This document shows, in pieces, positions 24,711 to 36,283 of a DNA stretch of 64,000 nucleotides. A model generated the notes under the pieces. The model saw only the letters and a program-made list of their open reading frames with translations. It searched no databases and had not been told where the DNA came from. The stretch is from Limnephilus marmoratus (taxonomy: Eukaryota; Arthropoda; Insecta; Trichoptera; Limnephilidae). Location of the stretch: contig OU862933.1 of the NCBI GenBank assembly GCA_917880885.1, forward strand, positions 5,937,452-6,001,451, written 5' to 3'. Positions within the stretch are counted from its first letter, which is position 1. Each line of letters begins with the position of its first letter. The translations under genes were made by a program, and so were the position numbers.

Positions 24711-27700
24711 ATGGAATCTCCAGAATCGCCCGGAACAAAGGAGGAGACACATCTCATTCCCCAGGGTTGGAACACTTCGCCCAAGATTGTAAATAATGGA
24801 TCTTTGTCACCTGGGATTTATTATCCCACCGCTAAAAGGTAACTTTTAAAAGCCGTGTTTAGGGAAACCTTCTTCTTCCCATCTCCTTCCCCTCCCCACT
24901 ACCTTCAGCCTCACAACATAGCCCAATCTGGGATAGCATAGTCTCACTGACTCCATACTGGAGCAGTTGGGGCTCTTGTGTGGTATTAAAACAAATATAA
25001 ATTATTATGTACGACGTTTTATTTGAGAAATCTTTTATTTTTAAATAGAAAATGTCAATATCAAAAAAAAACATTAACAAATCCAAAATTTCTATCAAAT
25101 CAGTCTAGAATCGTGTTCCTAACAATATAAAAACTATATTTAATTATGCAGAAAATATTAAGTGTTTTTTTTCATCATGATCTCCGAAAATTTGAAACGA
25201 GTTTTAAGTGTACAAAGAAAATTATTTGTTTTTACTTGTTCTTTTGACTTTACTTCTAGTGATGGATTCTATACCTATTTTGCATTTCAAGACCAATGTT
25301 TTACCTCTCAATATTTCCACTAAAAAACAGTGTATGAATAAAAACATCCCTTTCAAAAAATGCCCAGAAATTGTCAGTCAAGATGGCCGTCAATCTTTTT
25401 CAAACGTCATATTTATTATCTTACGTAATGGATGTTTGTTTTTGTACTGCATTTTTTAATCGTAATAACATAACAACCAATTAAATAAGTTCAGAAAAGT
25501 TTTGTAAATTGCTAAAAAACATGAAATGTTTTCATTATGTACGAATTTGAATAAGATTTTTAATTTTACCGCTAGAGGCGCTGTCGTTGACCGTACATCT
25601 ATGCATTTAACAGTCAGGTTTTTGATAAATAGTATTAAAGGAATTTGAGTATTAAAACTTTTACGACCGTTCCAACACAGTTTGAAAAGATAACACGTCA
25701 ACTTTGTAGATTGATTGAAATGTATAATGTTATTGTTATTTGTTTATGTTGGCTTTTGCGACTAAGGCGGCAATCTCGAAAATGAAAACTAACGATTTCC
25801 AACCATAGGCAAAAAAATCATAGAGAAATAAACATTTGTTATCATTCGTTGTTTTTTTTATAAATTACAAATGAATGTATAACGTTTATTAATTAGAATG
25901 CAGATGATCCAAAACTATTTTAATAACCTTATTCTAACAACAGTTTTTATCAGTAAGCAAATTTACAATTTCCTGGAAAATTTGAAGAAATTTAATTGAT
26001 TTCCTCTGATTTAATTGATTTTTTAACTATATCGTCATAATTATAATTTTGCATTAGAAGCATTCTAATATGCAGAATTTCTAGCATTGAGTAGCAGACT
26101 TGTACCTGCCATCTTTTTAACGATATCAATTACGTAAAAGAGGTTTGCGGTAAAGTTACTAGTCGAGTACGTATTGCTTTATTAGGCAGAGCCGGAACAA
26201 GGCCTACAACGCTTTTTTTTAAATTGCCCCAGGTGCTAAATTACCTTGTTTCGGTTCTGCACGTGTAAGTGGGTACCATTTTACGTTGCAGGGATATATT
26301 ACAACTGCGGATATATAAATATGATTTATAATTTTAATATAATGCATGCACCTACACATTTATGCACCTTTTGGTCAAGATGATTAAGATGACGATGCGT
26401 GCTTTACATACGTAATTACTAGTTACACAGCAGCTCAATCATTGAGAAACCTCGATTCGAGATGCAATGAGAACTATGTTCTAATATCGCATGATAATAT
26501 GAATACTTCCTGACCATCATTTTACCCCAATTTAGAGTATTTATAGCCAAAATTATCCTAAATCAATCTTACTGGACATCATATTATTAAAGTCCTTCAT
26601 TTTGGTTTTGTTAATTTTTTTATTGTTATCAACACCCACCATATAAGAATAATTGAGTCGGCCATCTTGGCCATCAACGTGTGGGCATTTATATAGGATG
26701 GTATTGCTATAGCTCGGTATCTACAAATTTATGAAATCAAATAAAAATTATCTAATACCTACCCATTATTACTGAGATTAGGTACATAGTCGACATCAAA
26801 TGGGTTATTTTTTTTAAATGTAGGGATGCTTTTTTTAAATCTTCTTTAATTGTTGTTACAGTTAATGTTGCCAACTCTTATTCAATCTATGTTTTCTCTT
26901 TTTTTTCAGAAACCGCGCCCACCGTTTCGGGGGCATGCGCAAAATTCGGCGGCGCGCAGTCCTCAAGAACGGCGAGTGCAACATTCTGCAATCGCGCATC
27001 TCCCAGCGCCGGTTGCGCTTCCTGCAGGACATTTTCACCACCCTCGTGGACACCCAGTGGAGGTGGACCCTCATCGTGTTTACCCTCAGCTTTATCCTCT
27101 CCTGGCTCGGGTTCGCCGTCATCTGGTGGCTCATCGCCTTCACCCACGGAGACCTGGAACCCGCGCACTTACCCTCAAACCAGGAAGAAGCCAATTGGAA
27201 ACCCTGCATGGCAAACATCAACAACTTCGCCTCGTGTTTCCTGTTCAGCATTGAAACTCAACACACCATCGGCTATGGGTCTCGCCTCACAACGGAAGAA
27301 TGCCCTGAAGCCATATTCGTCATGTGCATTCAGAGTATCTTCGGAGTCATGATGCAAGCCTTCATGGTGGGTATCGTATTCGCTAAGATGACCCGCCCCA
27401 AACACAGAACTCAAACTCTTCTCTTTTCCAAATACGCAATCGTTTGCCAAAGAGATGGAGAATTGTGTCTAATGTTCAGGGTGGGAGATATGAGGAAATC
27501 TCACATAATCGGTGCTAGTATTCGAGCCCAACTGATTAGAAGTAAGATGACAAAGGAAGGAGAGTGCCTTACCCAGTATCAAACAGAACTGGAAGTGACA
27601 GCCGATGGTTGCGATGCGGACCTGTTCTTCATTTGGCCATTGACAGTGGTGCACAAAATAACCAGCAATAGTCCCCTTTTTACGTACACTGCTGGAGATA

Positions 27701-28518
27701 TGCTTCAAGATCGATTTGAGATAGTTGTTATATTGGAAGGAACGATCGAATCTACAGGTCAGACAACTCAAGCGAGGTCCAGCTATATTGCGAGTGAGAT
27801 TCTCTGGGGACACAGATTCGACCCCCTCGTGTCCTATAATAAAGAGAGACAAGGATATGAGGTGGACTATTCGAAATTCGACGAAACGACACAAGTTGAC
27901 ACTCCGCTCTGCTCTGGGAAGGAGTTGGCGGACTTTTATAAAGTTCAAGATGACTTCCGAAGCGTTGGTCAGTACCCGATGTTTTAACTAAAAACATTTA
28001 GAAATATACATGCCATTTATAAATCTCTGTTGTATCTGGTTTAATAAACTTGCTAAATTATTTGTGTCTCATGCCAAAATCATTTGAAAATAATGCAGAT
28101 GCAACACGTACTGTAGAAATTTAAAAAAAATTGTAATTTTTAAAACAATTGGACATATAGCTCAGTAAAGAAACTAAACACTCGTGACTTGCTTTTAGAT
28201 CGTTATCATTTTCTATCTATTGCCAAAAAAGTAGACTATCTCGTTAATATTTGTTGATTTAGAAATAATAAACATATTTCTGAATTATACACCAAATTAT
28301 AAAACACATATCTTATAAAGTATATGTTGCTTCTGTCGCGAAATATTTAAATTCATGGCAACTTTTATGTCTGTCTGCTTTACCTACATATTGTGCTGTC
28401 AGCTTTGTGTCAATGTGTTGTCTTGCTTGTCCCCGCAGATCTCGGAGATTCTGTGTCTCTGCGGAGAGCTCCTGTACCAGAAATTCCACCACCACTCGAA
28501 ACAGCTATCACCATCTGA
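24711..28518 (+). CDS. Inward-rectifier K+ channel (Kir/Irk), paralogue 1
   Basis: Inward-rectifier potassium channel subunit; such subunits form tetramers in the plasma membrane and carry K+ inward. The coding parts are 24711-24838, 26910-27967 and 28439-28518 (421 residues). Junctions are AAAG/GTAACT, TTTCAG/A, GTTG/GTCAGT and CCGCAG/AT, phases 2 and 1. Residues 95-120 form M1. The P-loop filter TIGYG is at 162-166, between Cys142 and Cys174, spaced 32 apart as in the conserved Kir disulfide. M2 spans about 178-200, then the basic KMTRPKHRTQ stretch, the position of PIP2-binding residues in Kir channels. The cytoplasmic domain follows. Gln192 occupies the M2 site that is Asp in strong rectifiers such as Kir2.1, so weaker rectification is inferred. 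The first exon is assigned by its ATG, splice phase and match to paralogue 2 (MESP... PGIYYP). The last exon parallels that of paralogue 2 (DSVSLRRA). The exact Irk orthologue is not determined. Confidence 0.93.
24839..26909 (+). other. Intron 1 of Kir paralogue 1
   Basis: About 2.07 kb, GT...AG. Near its start it carries an inverted family G fragment (about 24870-24991). The rest is AT-rich, with no other defined element. Confidence 0.85.
27968..27987 (+). CDS. Read-through alternative C-terminus of Kir paralogue 1
   Basis: If the donor at 27968 is not used, the large exon continues in frame for a few codons (GQYPMF) to a stop at 27985-27987, giving a shorter protein without the last exon. 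An AATAAA at 28043-28048 could serve as its polyadenylation signal. Whether this isoform is made cannot be seen from DNA. Confidence 0.45.
28043..28048 (+). terminator. Candidate poly(A) signal for the read-through Kir isoform
   Basis: AATAAA 56 bp after the read-through stop codon. Confidence 0.4.
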
Positions 28519-28776
28519 CCAGGATCATCCCTCATCTCATCTCCTCATAATTTTAAAAAACCTGTTAAAGAAATTGTTAGCAATTAAGTAGTGAATCGTG
28601 TTGTATGTTTTATCGAACTGATATTATTTGTTTGGGGACTGGCCAGAAGTCAATGGTATCATTTGTGAAGTCTCCATCGCTTTTATGTTAGATAATAGAT
28701 GTAAGCTACCGAACTTAATCATGCTTCAGTAGGATACTTTAAAAATCAGATTACAAGACATTGATAATTGTGATAG

Positions 28777-29036
28777 GTTACCGGACCCCACAGTTGCAGT
28801 CTCCGGTGTTCACCAAGGACGTCATTCGGGTCTTCCCTATAGACAGTCAGTCTTTAACTTCGTCATCTGAGGATGAAGCTCCTGCGAAAAGTGGGGAAGT
28901 CGACAAGTTTGTCGATGCCCAGGACGTTCAAAGGACTACAGCAAATGCCGAAGAGGTCATCGACATTGAAAAGACATTAGTGCAAGTGGAAACTAGAGAC
29001 GAATATTCTAGTGATGAACGTGATTATAAAAAGTGA
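28777..29036 (+). CDS. Possible alternative terminal exon of Kir paralogue 1
   Basis: An open segment of about 86 codons begins at an AG acceptor (GTGATAG/GT) in phase 1, the phase left by the donor at 27967. It would therefore encode a third C-terminus starting GYRTPQLQSPVFTKD and ending ERDYKK. Base composition is coding-like and unlike the flanks, and the product is acidic and serine-rich (SSSEDEAPAKSGE). The polypyrimidine tract before the acceptor is poor, which lowers confidence. Alternatively it is an exon of a separate small gene. AATAAA at 29552-29557 could end the transcript. Confidence 0.5.
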
Positions 29037-29551
29037 TAATTTAAATAAATTGAACCAGTTATGTTAGACGACATAGTATTAATAATTTTCGAATAGTTGA
29101 CTAAGAACAAAAGTATAGTAGAAACTCATATCATGTAGTGTTAAGTTTTAAATAAGAAGTTTTACTTGTGAGAAATGTTGGATTTAGTAAATCGCCCTCG
29201 GGACCAAACTGTTGACGACACTTGGAATAAACGTTGCATTGATGATGTGTTTGCGTATTGAATTACGATCTTCATTAGCACGCCATTGAAGACATTTTAT
29301 TAGTATTCAATAGTCTCTATTTATAATTAATTTACTATGACACTAAGTGCCATTAATGTGTTCTACTCGCCTGCAATAATACATTATGATATTTATTACA
29401 TGTTTAGAAATGTAATGTAAACATCTCCATTGGATGAACCTGACAGATCATTATTAAAAATATTTGTAAATAGTAGGTAACATTTAATAAAATTTGCGAA
29501 TGCCTGTACGAATATTTAAAATATTTTAATGTTTTGGTTTAACGAAGTTGC

Positions 29552-29557
29552 AATAAA
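29552..29557 (+). terminator. Candidate poly(A) signal downstream of the Kir paralogue 1 locus
   Basis: AATAAA followed by a T-rich run, about 515 bp after the stop of the alternative terminal exon. Confidence 0.4.
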
Positions 29558-29784
29558 GTTTTTTTTTTAATATGTAGTGAAATATTATTTATTTAAAAAA
29601 TGCAAAGATAATATGTTCCTATATTTTTACAACCGATCTTTCCCCCTTTCTCTCTTCCTGCATTCTCTCATTTTCTTTCAGATTTTCTAAAGCAATGCTA
29701 AAATACAGGAATCGCGGGATAAAGCTGGATTGCAGGGAAAAATTTGCGAAATAATTTTTTTTTAAATTTGCTTATATAAATTCC

Positions 29785-30075
29785 TTTTTTTACGATGCTG
29801 TGTGGAGGGTCTTTTTTAGGGAAAAAAGGAAGTTCTGGGAAGGGAAAAGATATTAGAGGTGGGAAGGAATCTGAGTGAATTCTCATTTCTTTCACTGCGG
29901 TAGAGGCAATGGGTCGAAAAAGTCTGACTGAAGAGGTCAAAAGGTCTCCCTCGACCAGTCTATCCCGATTCGGCAGGCCACGCAGTGGGTGCTAAGTAAC
30001 CAAACTCAGCGAACCACTTGAGGTGACCTATGGCAGGAGAATTGGTTATCCAATAAATGGTTCTCTCAAATTGAA
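29785..30075 (+). repeat. Dispersed about 450-bp repeat (family R), partial copy
   Basis: Contains GATGCTGTGTGGAGGGT, GGAAGTTCTGGGAAGG, CCACGCAGTGGGTG and CCACTTGAGGTGACCTATGG in the order seen in the other copies (30838, 31485, 34416, 49966). No coding frame is conserved; perhaps a SINE or an unclassified non-LTR derivative. Confidence 0.7.
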
Positions 30076-30837
30076 AAGATGATACAAATACATAATGTAT
30101 AGAATTTGACACCGACGAAAGATTTCCTCTCATTATTTTCTAAGATCTTGTGAATTTTATAATTTTTTTAAATATTCACTGAGAACATTCGATAAGATTA
30201 AAAACATTGTTATTCAAGTTAATTCCATTCAATCATAATAATGAACTTAAATTTCTATAATAGGGTTATAAATATTGAAAAGTCTACGTTTTTCGAAATC
30301 ACCGTTTTTCACAAATTAAATAGAATTTCAGTATTATCTTCAAAACATAGTTATTTTCTCTTCAAACTTATTAAATACAAACCTTTATAAATATTTTATT
30401 TTGTAATATAAGTATCCACAATTTGACACAGTCAATTTTACACACGGTGACGCCACTTGTGTTGATTTTGTGAACAAAAAAAAATTACAGATTTTAAAAA
30501 ACAATTCATGTAACAATAAAACTTAACCGTGTGAAGCTATGGTTACTTTATGTTGAAATATTTGTAGTTAGAAACACAAGTGTTATTAAACACCTACATC
30601 ACATTTTAACATTTTATTCAAATGCCCACTAGTTTCGACGCCAAAAGAGTCTACTGCAAATACCTGATATTTTAAGTAGGTATTTTAAACAATAATAATT
30701 TTAAAAAAAGTAAATAGGTATAAGCAACAATAGCACTATGAAAAATATTTTTTTTATATTTACATTACTCCGTTTTAATAATTAAAATGTTGAAATTACT
30801 ACTTTTTCAGAAAATCTACTTTAAAAAATACCAACCA
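30076..30837. other. Intergenic AT-rich DNA
   Basis: No feature supported. Confidence 0.4.
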
Positions 30838-31480
30838 CATTTTTTTTTGTTCATTAACTCCACACAGGAAAATAATTTCCCTCGGGACCTATGTTATCTT
30901 TGCCAATGCTCTGTGGAAAGGATCCAGAACAGTGGTTCTTAACCTTTTTGAAGGTACTGAACCCTACCAGTTTCAAATGCGAAATCAGTGGCGGCGGATT
31001 ACCACAAGGGGGGCATAATGGAATAGGATGGGGTCGTGAATCTGAAACTGCCATTGGCACGACTAAATTCGGTGCAATGGGATAGGATGGGGCGGGATGG
31101 GATATTGACAACATTCTTTGTAATTTTTTTCGGGGTGTTTTTTGCCTTCCACCGAACCCCTGAGACTGGCTCACCGAACCCTGGGGTTCGATCGAACCTA
31201 GGTTAAGAACCACTGATCTAGAGGAAGTAGGTACTTGGAAGGAAAAGGGTGTGAGGGGTGGATGAGAATCTGCGGGCCAGTGTGTGCAGAAGTGACGATG
31301 CAAGGTGCAAGGCGATGGGTCGACAAAGCCGAGCTATAGAAGACAAAGAGTCTCAACCACCTCTACCGACCCGAGCGGGCGGGTGAGCATGCGCACCGCC
31401 CGCCTCACCTCACGAACTCGGGCACTCCTGCTAAATCACCGAATATAGAGAACCACTTGAGATAACCTATGACAGAAGGT
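30838..31480 (+). repeat. Family R repeat interrupted by a hAT MITE
   Basis: The family R blocks AACTCCACACAGGAAAAT and ATGCTCTGTGGA (to about 30921) resume after the hAT MITE with GGTACTTGGAAGGAAAAGG and run to about 31480. A GC-rich variant segment lies at 31360-31410. Confidence 0.7.
30930..31215. mobile_element. hAT MITE, 286 bp
   Basis: Perfect 15-bp TIR (CAGTGGTTCTTAACC and its complement), hAT type. Flanked by ATCCAGAA (30922-30929) and ATCTAGAG (31216-31223), an 8-bp duplication matching at 6 of 8 positions. No coding capacity. Confidence 0.88.
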
Positions 31481-31484
31481 ATTT

Positions 31485-31755
31485 TTTTTATTAGCTCCAC
31501 ACAGGAGGCCCTGAGGAAAATAATTTCCCCCAGGAATGCTAATCTCCGTCTGTCATCTCAGGGAATGCTGTCTTTTTAAGGAACGGAAGGAAAAGAAGTT
31601 CTGGTAAGGAAAAAGGTATGAGAGGTTGGTAGGAATCTGCGGGTCAGTGTATCCAGGGGTAACGGACGTATGAATCCATCTCTCCAACTGTGGTGCAAGG
31701 GAATGGGTCGAGAGAGTCCGATTGGAGAATTCAAAAGGCCCCCATTTTTTTAATT
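31485..31755 (+). repeat. Family R repeat, further copy
   Basis: Starts with ATTAGCTCCACACAGGAGG and AAAATAATTTCCCCCAGG. It contains GGAAAGGAAGTT-like and CAGTGTATCCAGGGGT blocks and ends in the GAATTCAAAAGGCCCC region. Truncated at the 3' side compared with 34416-34880. Confidence 0.7.
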
Positions 31756-32593
31756 CGTTTGGCAAATATTTTGATGTAAGTATATCAATAATGTTATATC
31801 AGTTAGGTGCTTAAAATGACCATGAACTTTAAAGAAAGATATGTTGCACATGTAAAAGTTGACTGTAGGTGTATGATTGGACAGTTTTCCGTCGATTTAA
31901 AAATATATTTTTTGAATTTATCGTTAAAAAAATTTAAGAGGGGTTTAAATGTTGATACGTAATTCACTTTAAGTTATTAATTTAATCTCCTGGTAAATAT
32001 ATGCACATGACACCAATCAATATTACAACAAAATCGCGGCGAAAATATTGTGAGCGTGAATTTTCAATAATTGTCTTATTTTTCAATTAATTACTGGAAA
32101 ATTCAGCTCATAAGTGGAAACCAAATGATCTTCGTAATGGATTACCTATTAGGTAACCCAGTTTAAAACTGTAATATCGATTGTTTGACTTATATTATTT
32201 AAATCTAGTATGAAAGATTGTTTTTGACACTGCACTTTTATAGTCATAAATGGACGTGCATAAATAAGTTTGGCTAATTAAATATTAGAGTAGATTGTAA
32301 GTAGTTTTTAATATAATGCGATATGAAAGAATTAGTTCGTTGCATAATATGTTAATACCTATGTATCTAAATAGCGCTTAAATCTACACATAGATTCACC
32401 TTTCACCTCCGTAGTCGAGCGGTAATTTGGGGGCGTTGAGATGTCACAGTGAGGGCGAGGGCAGGTAAAAAATAAATGATATAAAAAAACACGCTAATCA
32501 CGTACTAACGTGTAATATTATTATTGAGAATTGACACTTTATCATGAATACAAGAAGGAAGGAGGTAGCAATCCGGTACTTAAAATACAAAAA
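31756..32593. other. Intergenic; tRNA-like SINE trace near 32405-32470
   Basis: CCGTAGTCGAGCGGTAA looks like a tRNA A box; the B box is not convincing. No gene. Confidence 0.35.
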
Positions 32594-33451
32594 AATAGGC
32601 CACTTGCATCACATTTTTTTAATTTTTTTCCGGTGTAGGCAAATATTCTAAGACATTCTGTATTTTTTTTTTAATCGTATTTTTGAAACCCTGGGGATTT
32701 TTTGAAAATTTCAAACTGAAAAATCAGACCATTTTTTATAAACCGGAAAGACGGGACATAATTTTATAGGTGTGAAAAAACGATAATTACATAGCCGAAA
32801 ATCATTTAAAAAAAAGAACATTTTCCACACGAATGGCACAGGAGAATAACGAGGCATACCAAAAATATTACATCTCATAAATATTTTTTTCCTTGATCCA
32901 TCTTATTGATCATAAATCATTATAATGTACAGCGTCTATATTACTAAATTCAATGTAATATACTTGAATTTGTAAATTGTAATAATAATAAGAATATTAT
33001 AAAATTTTATTTTGTTAAAATCTGCACCATAATCATTATACCTCTTAAACATGCACCGACAACATCTTCACGTTCTGAAGAGAACCCCGTACAATTAATG
33101 GGTACGGGGTTCTCTTCAGAACATCTGTCAAAAAATCAAACCAAATGATAAGTTCGCAGAGAACAAACAATAAATCTAGTGAACGAATTCAAAAATTCGC
33201 CTGAAATCAAAGTGATGCCATAGAAAAAAATAAATCAGTGTGGAAATGTATAAAATTAATAGGAACATTTTCGGCGACGGGACATTTTCATGTAGTGACG
33301 TCACGAGCCCAAATAATGGATTTATTTATTTAAAAATAAAAAAAACTGTACATTTCTAAAAATTTTTACTAACATTTTCGTAATCTTAGTAAAAAACTCT
33401 ATCCACACGATTTTTTCCAAGTCGTTATGAAGTCCATGCAAGTGGCCTATT
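32594..33451 (+). mobile_element. Family P MITE, copy 2
   Basis: Bounded by AATAGGCCACTTGCAT and its complement; about 858 bp. The central hairpin is complete here: TTCTGAAGAGAACCCCGTAC and its complement around 33088, with an 8-9-bp loop. CRE-like TGACGTCA at 33296-33303. Confidence 0.9.
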
Positions 33452-33514
33452 GCTTTTTTAATTTTCTAAACAAGAAGATATAACAAATAACATTGGTATC
33501 TTCTACATATGTAC

Positions 33515-34014
33515 ATGAACAAAAATAAATCGCCGAAATGTATGCTCGCATAACTTCCGAACGACTGCACTAAATTGGATTTTTTTTGTCTTCGTTATTG
33601 TCAGGATAAGGTTTGTATAAAACTACTGTGAGCTCTGGAATTATGAAATTTTTATAAAAAAATTACAATAGGTGGCACGAGAGCTGTTTAAAAACTGAAT
33701 GTACCGGGAATGAATGTATGGAATGCGAGATGGGGGAGGGGGAAGGGGAACTCTTGTAGGGGGTTAGCGGGGGGGGGGAACCGTGTATGGGGGAGAAGAA
33801 CCTGGAAGGGGGAAGTGGAACTCGGGAGGGGAGTTCGCGGGACGCGGGAAGGGGGGAATAGAATGGGGAGAGGGAAGATGGAGGAGGTGGAATCGGAACG
33901 CGAGAGGGAAGGGGACGCGGGATAGGAAGGGGAGGCGGAAAAGGAAAAGGAACGGGACCAATGGGAAAGGACACGCACGGAGAAACAATTTCTTTATTAA
34001 ATGGCAAAGCAACG
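33515..34014 (+). mobile_element. Helitron-like copy, 3' truncated
   Basis: Shares AAATCGCCGAAATGTATG, CCGAACGACTGCAC and the AATTTCTTTATTAAATGGCA block with the Helitron at 5610-6304, and has the same kind of purine-rich interior (33720-33960). The last ~20 bp, including CTAG, are missing where LINE sequence begins. Confidence 0.7.
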
Positions 34015-34415
34015 CAGGCTGGATATCTTCAAGTCTATTAAGCAACATATCTCCATGCCCCTGCAACACATTTTTAATTCCTGCTTTAAAAAAAACATTT
34101 TTCCAAATGCATTTAAACTCTCAAATATTGTACCGATACATAAATCTGGATCGGTCTCTAAACTTAACAATTACAGACCAATATCGCTAATAATCCCAAC
34201 TTGCAAAGATATTAGATAAAATTATAAAGACACAAGTATTAGAGTTTTTAGAATCTAACGCACTTTTGTCCCCAAACCAATATGGTTTTAGATCAAGTCT
34301 TAGTACAGATGATGCTTTATTTAACCTAACAAAAAATATATACACCAATCTTGACTCAAATATGAGACATATAACAATCTTTTTAGACTTAAAAAAGGCT
34401 TTTGATACCTTTTTT

Positions 34416-34880
34416 TTTACATTAGCTCCACACAGGAGGCACCGAGGAATACAATTTCCCTAGGGGCCTATGTCATCTTTGAGGATGCTGTGTGGAGGGT
34501 TTTTTAAGGGAAAGGAAGGAGAAGAAGATATGGGAAGGAAAAAGGTATGAGGGGTGAGTAGGAATCTGGGGGTCAGTGTGGCCAGGAGTGACAGATTTAT
34601 GAATCTATTCCTCACACTGCGGTGCAAGGCGAAGGGTCTGGAGAATCCGGCTGGAGAGGTCAAAGGGCCTCACTCAATCAGTCTCCTCCGATTCAGCCCG
34701 CCACGCAGTGGTTGGGCAAACGTATCCGCCACCAAGACCTACACAAACCTCATCCCATGAACCCGGGCACCCCTGCTAAGTCACCAAACGGAGCGAACCA
34801 CTTGGGGTGACCTGTGGCAGGGCTGTTGGTTGTCCAATAAATGGTTCCCGGGGCGGCGGTACCCATACCCGCCTCCCAAA
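34416..34880 (+). repeat. Family R repeat, longest copy, inside the LINE
   Basis: Starts in a T run before ACATTAGCTCCACACAGGAG and ends near CCCGCCTCCCAAATTG. It separates motif A from motif B of the LINE polymerase, so it inserted after the LINE did. No target duplication was recognised. Confidence 0.75.
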
Positions 34881-35235
34881 TTGAAAATAATAAACTGATT
34901 AGAAAGCTTAATAAATAGGAATTAAAAATAATTGTTTGTCACTCTTAACAAATTATTTACTTGATTGCAGACAATCCACCAAAATTGTTGTAAATATTAG
35001 TAAACCAGCATCTGTGCTACACGAGGAACAGTTATTGGTCCGTTATTGTTCCTAATCTATATTAATGACCTGTGTTACATTAGTATTCCGGAAAAACTAT
35101 TCTCGTATGCGGACGATGCTGCAATTACAGTTCATGGTAAATCCAATCAAAACCTTCTAAATCTGAACTGTGAAAAAACTCCTTATATTCCATTTTATAA
35201 TACCAAAAAGGCGGCACCCTTAAGTCCCTTAAATA

Positions 35236-35606
35236 CAGGGTGTTAAGGGACGTACTTGACTTACTTTAACCAGTGATTCCTGACATTATTTGGAGTAAAA
35301 AATGTAAATGATATTTTGGTCTCCGGTGACTTTTTTTTACGACTTTTTTTTTTTTTTTTTAAATTTTTTCTTCAAAATCAAACAAAAAAAATTTCTTCCG
35401 CGTGTCGTTACTGGTCACTCAGCCGGGTGTCCGAAGAACCCCTTACCCCGCGTCCAACTGTTCAACAACTATCATTTTTTTATGTTTTTGTAGAAAAAAA
35501 AAACATCAAAAATGTCACCGGAGACCAAAATTTCATTTACATTTTTTACCAAATAATATCAGGAATCACTGGTTAAAGTAAGTCAAGTACGTCCCTTAAC
35601 ACCCTG
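35236..35606. mobile_element. Palindromic MITE, TA-flanked, inside the LINE
   Basis: Arms of about 95 bp start CAGGGTGTTAAGGGACGT and are near-perfect inverted copies; they are joined by a T-rich loop. TA at 35234-35235 and 35607-35608 fits a Tc1/mariner-type target duplication. Confidence 0.9.
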
Positions 35607-36283
35607 TATAAGGTTTCACAAAAGTACTTGCAATCTTGTCTCATGCTCTAACTGAACAAAAATGAATACGGGGAATACAGTTAAATACTTACAGCCTTAC
35701 TAAAAAAACATCTTTTCACGGCCGATAACCTGTGTTATTGCAATAACATAAATAAACCCGTGTGCACTAAAACACGATACATTACTAATAAGCTTTCTTA
35801 CGTGGTCAGGCGGTTAAAATGCATTGAAGATCTGACAACGTTGTATGCATACTATCAACAAGTGAGGCCGAATATCTACAGCTCAAACTACTGACTAATA
35901 TCTATGAGAACCAAAGTGTGGACGAAAATCTACAGCACTGGCAGAGGTTGGATTTGCAATTATGTATAGCATTCAAGTCTACAACATACAAAAACTTTAT
36001 GCAAAAAATATTTTATTCAAAATTAAAAAAAAACATATCAGAATACTCCACTGTCCAACATAGATACACAACCAGGGCAATAAACCAAAATATTCTAGCT
36101 AAAGCCAGTTTGAAAACATCTTTTGGACAAAGAAATATGAAATTCAATGCGACAAAACTATACAACGCTCTACCAACTCAAACAATAAAAATAACAGAAA
36201 TAAATAAATTTAAAACAAAAGTAAAAATATGGTTGAGAGAACAAAGTGAAAATGAACTATCAAACATACTGAAGACCATGTAA

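Larger units (their letters stand above)
34015..36283 (+). mobile_element. Jockey/CR1-like LINE ORF2, broken and nested
   Basis: Pieces of one reverse transcriptase appear in order on the plus strand: SKLNNYRPISL (about 34155), LSPNQYGFRSSLSTDDA (34265), the motif A FLDLKKAFDT (34380-34410), GTVIGPLLFLIYINDL (about 35023) and the catalytic YADD (FSYADDAAITVHG, about 35100). The C-terminal region lies at 35918-36283 (KTSFGQRNMKFNATKLYNAL). It is disrupted by a frameshift near 34200, a family R insertion (34416-34880), a palindromic MITE (35236-35606) and an inserted GACTAATATC-type unit at about 35895. The order of motifs is that of LINE polymerases. Dead copy; the clade is inferred. Confidence 0.85.

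Noticed and set aside
26862..27948. Several antisense and off-frame open frames over the Kir core exon
   Set aside because: They overlap the GC-rich coding exon of a clear K+ channel and show no independent domain. The same applies to 44777-45178.
33663..34069. Proline/arginine-rich open frames on both strands
   Set aside because: Composition artefact of the purine-rich tract in the Helitron-like copy, as are those at 37545-37973.
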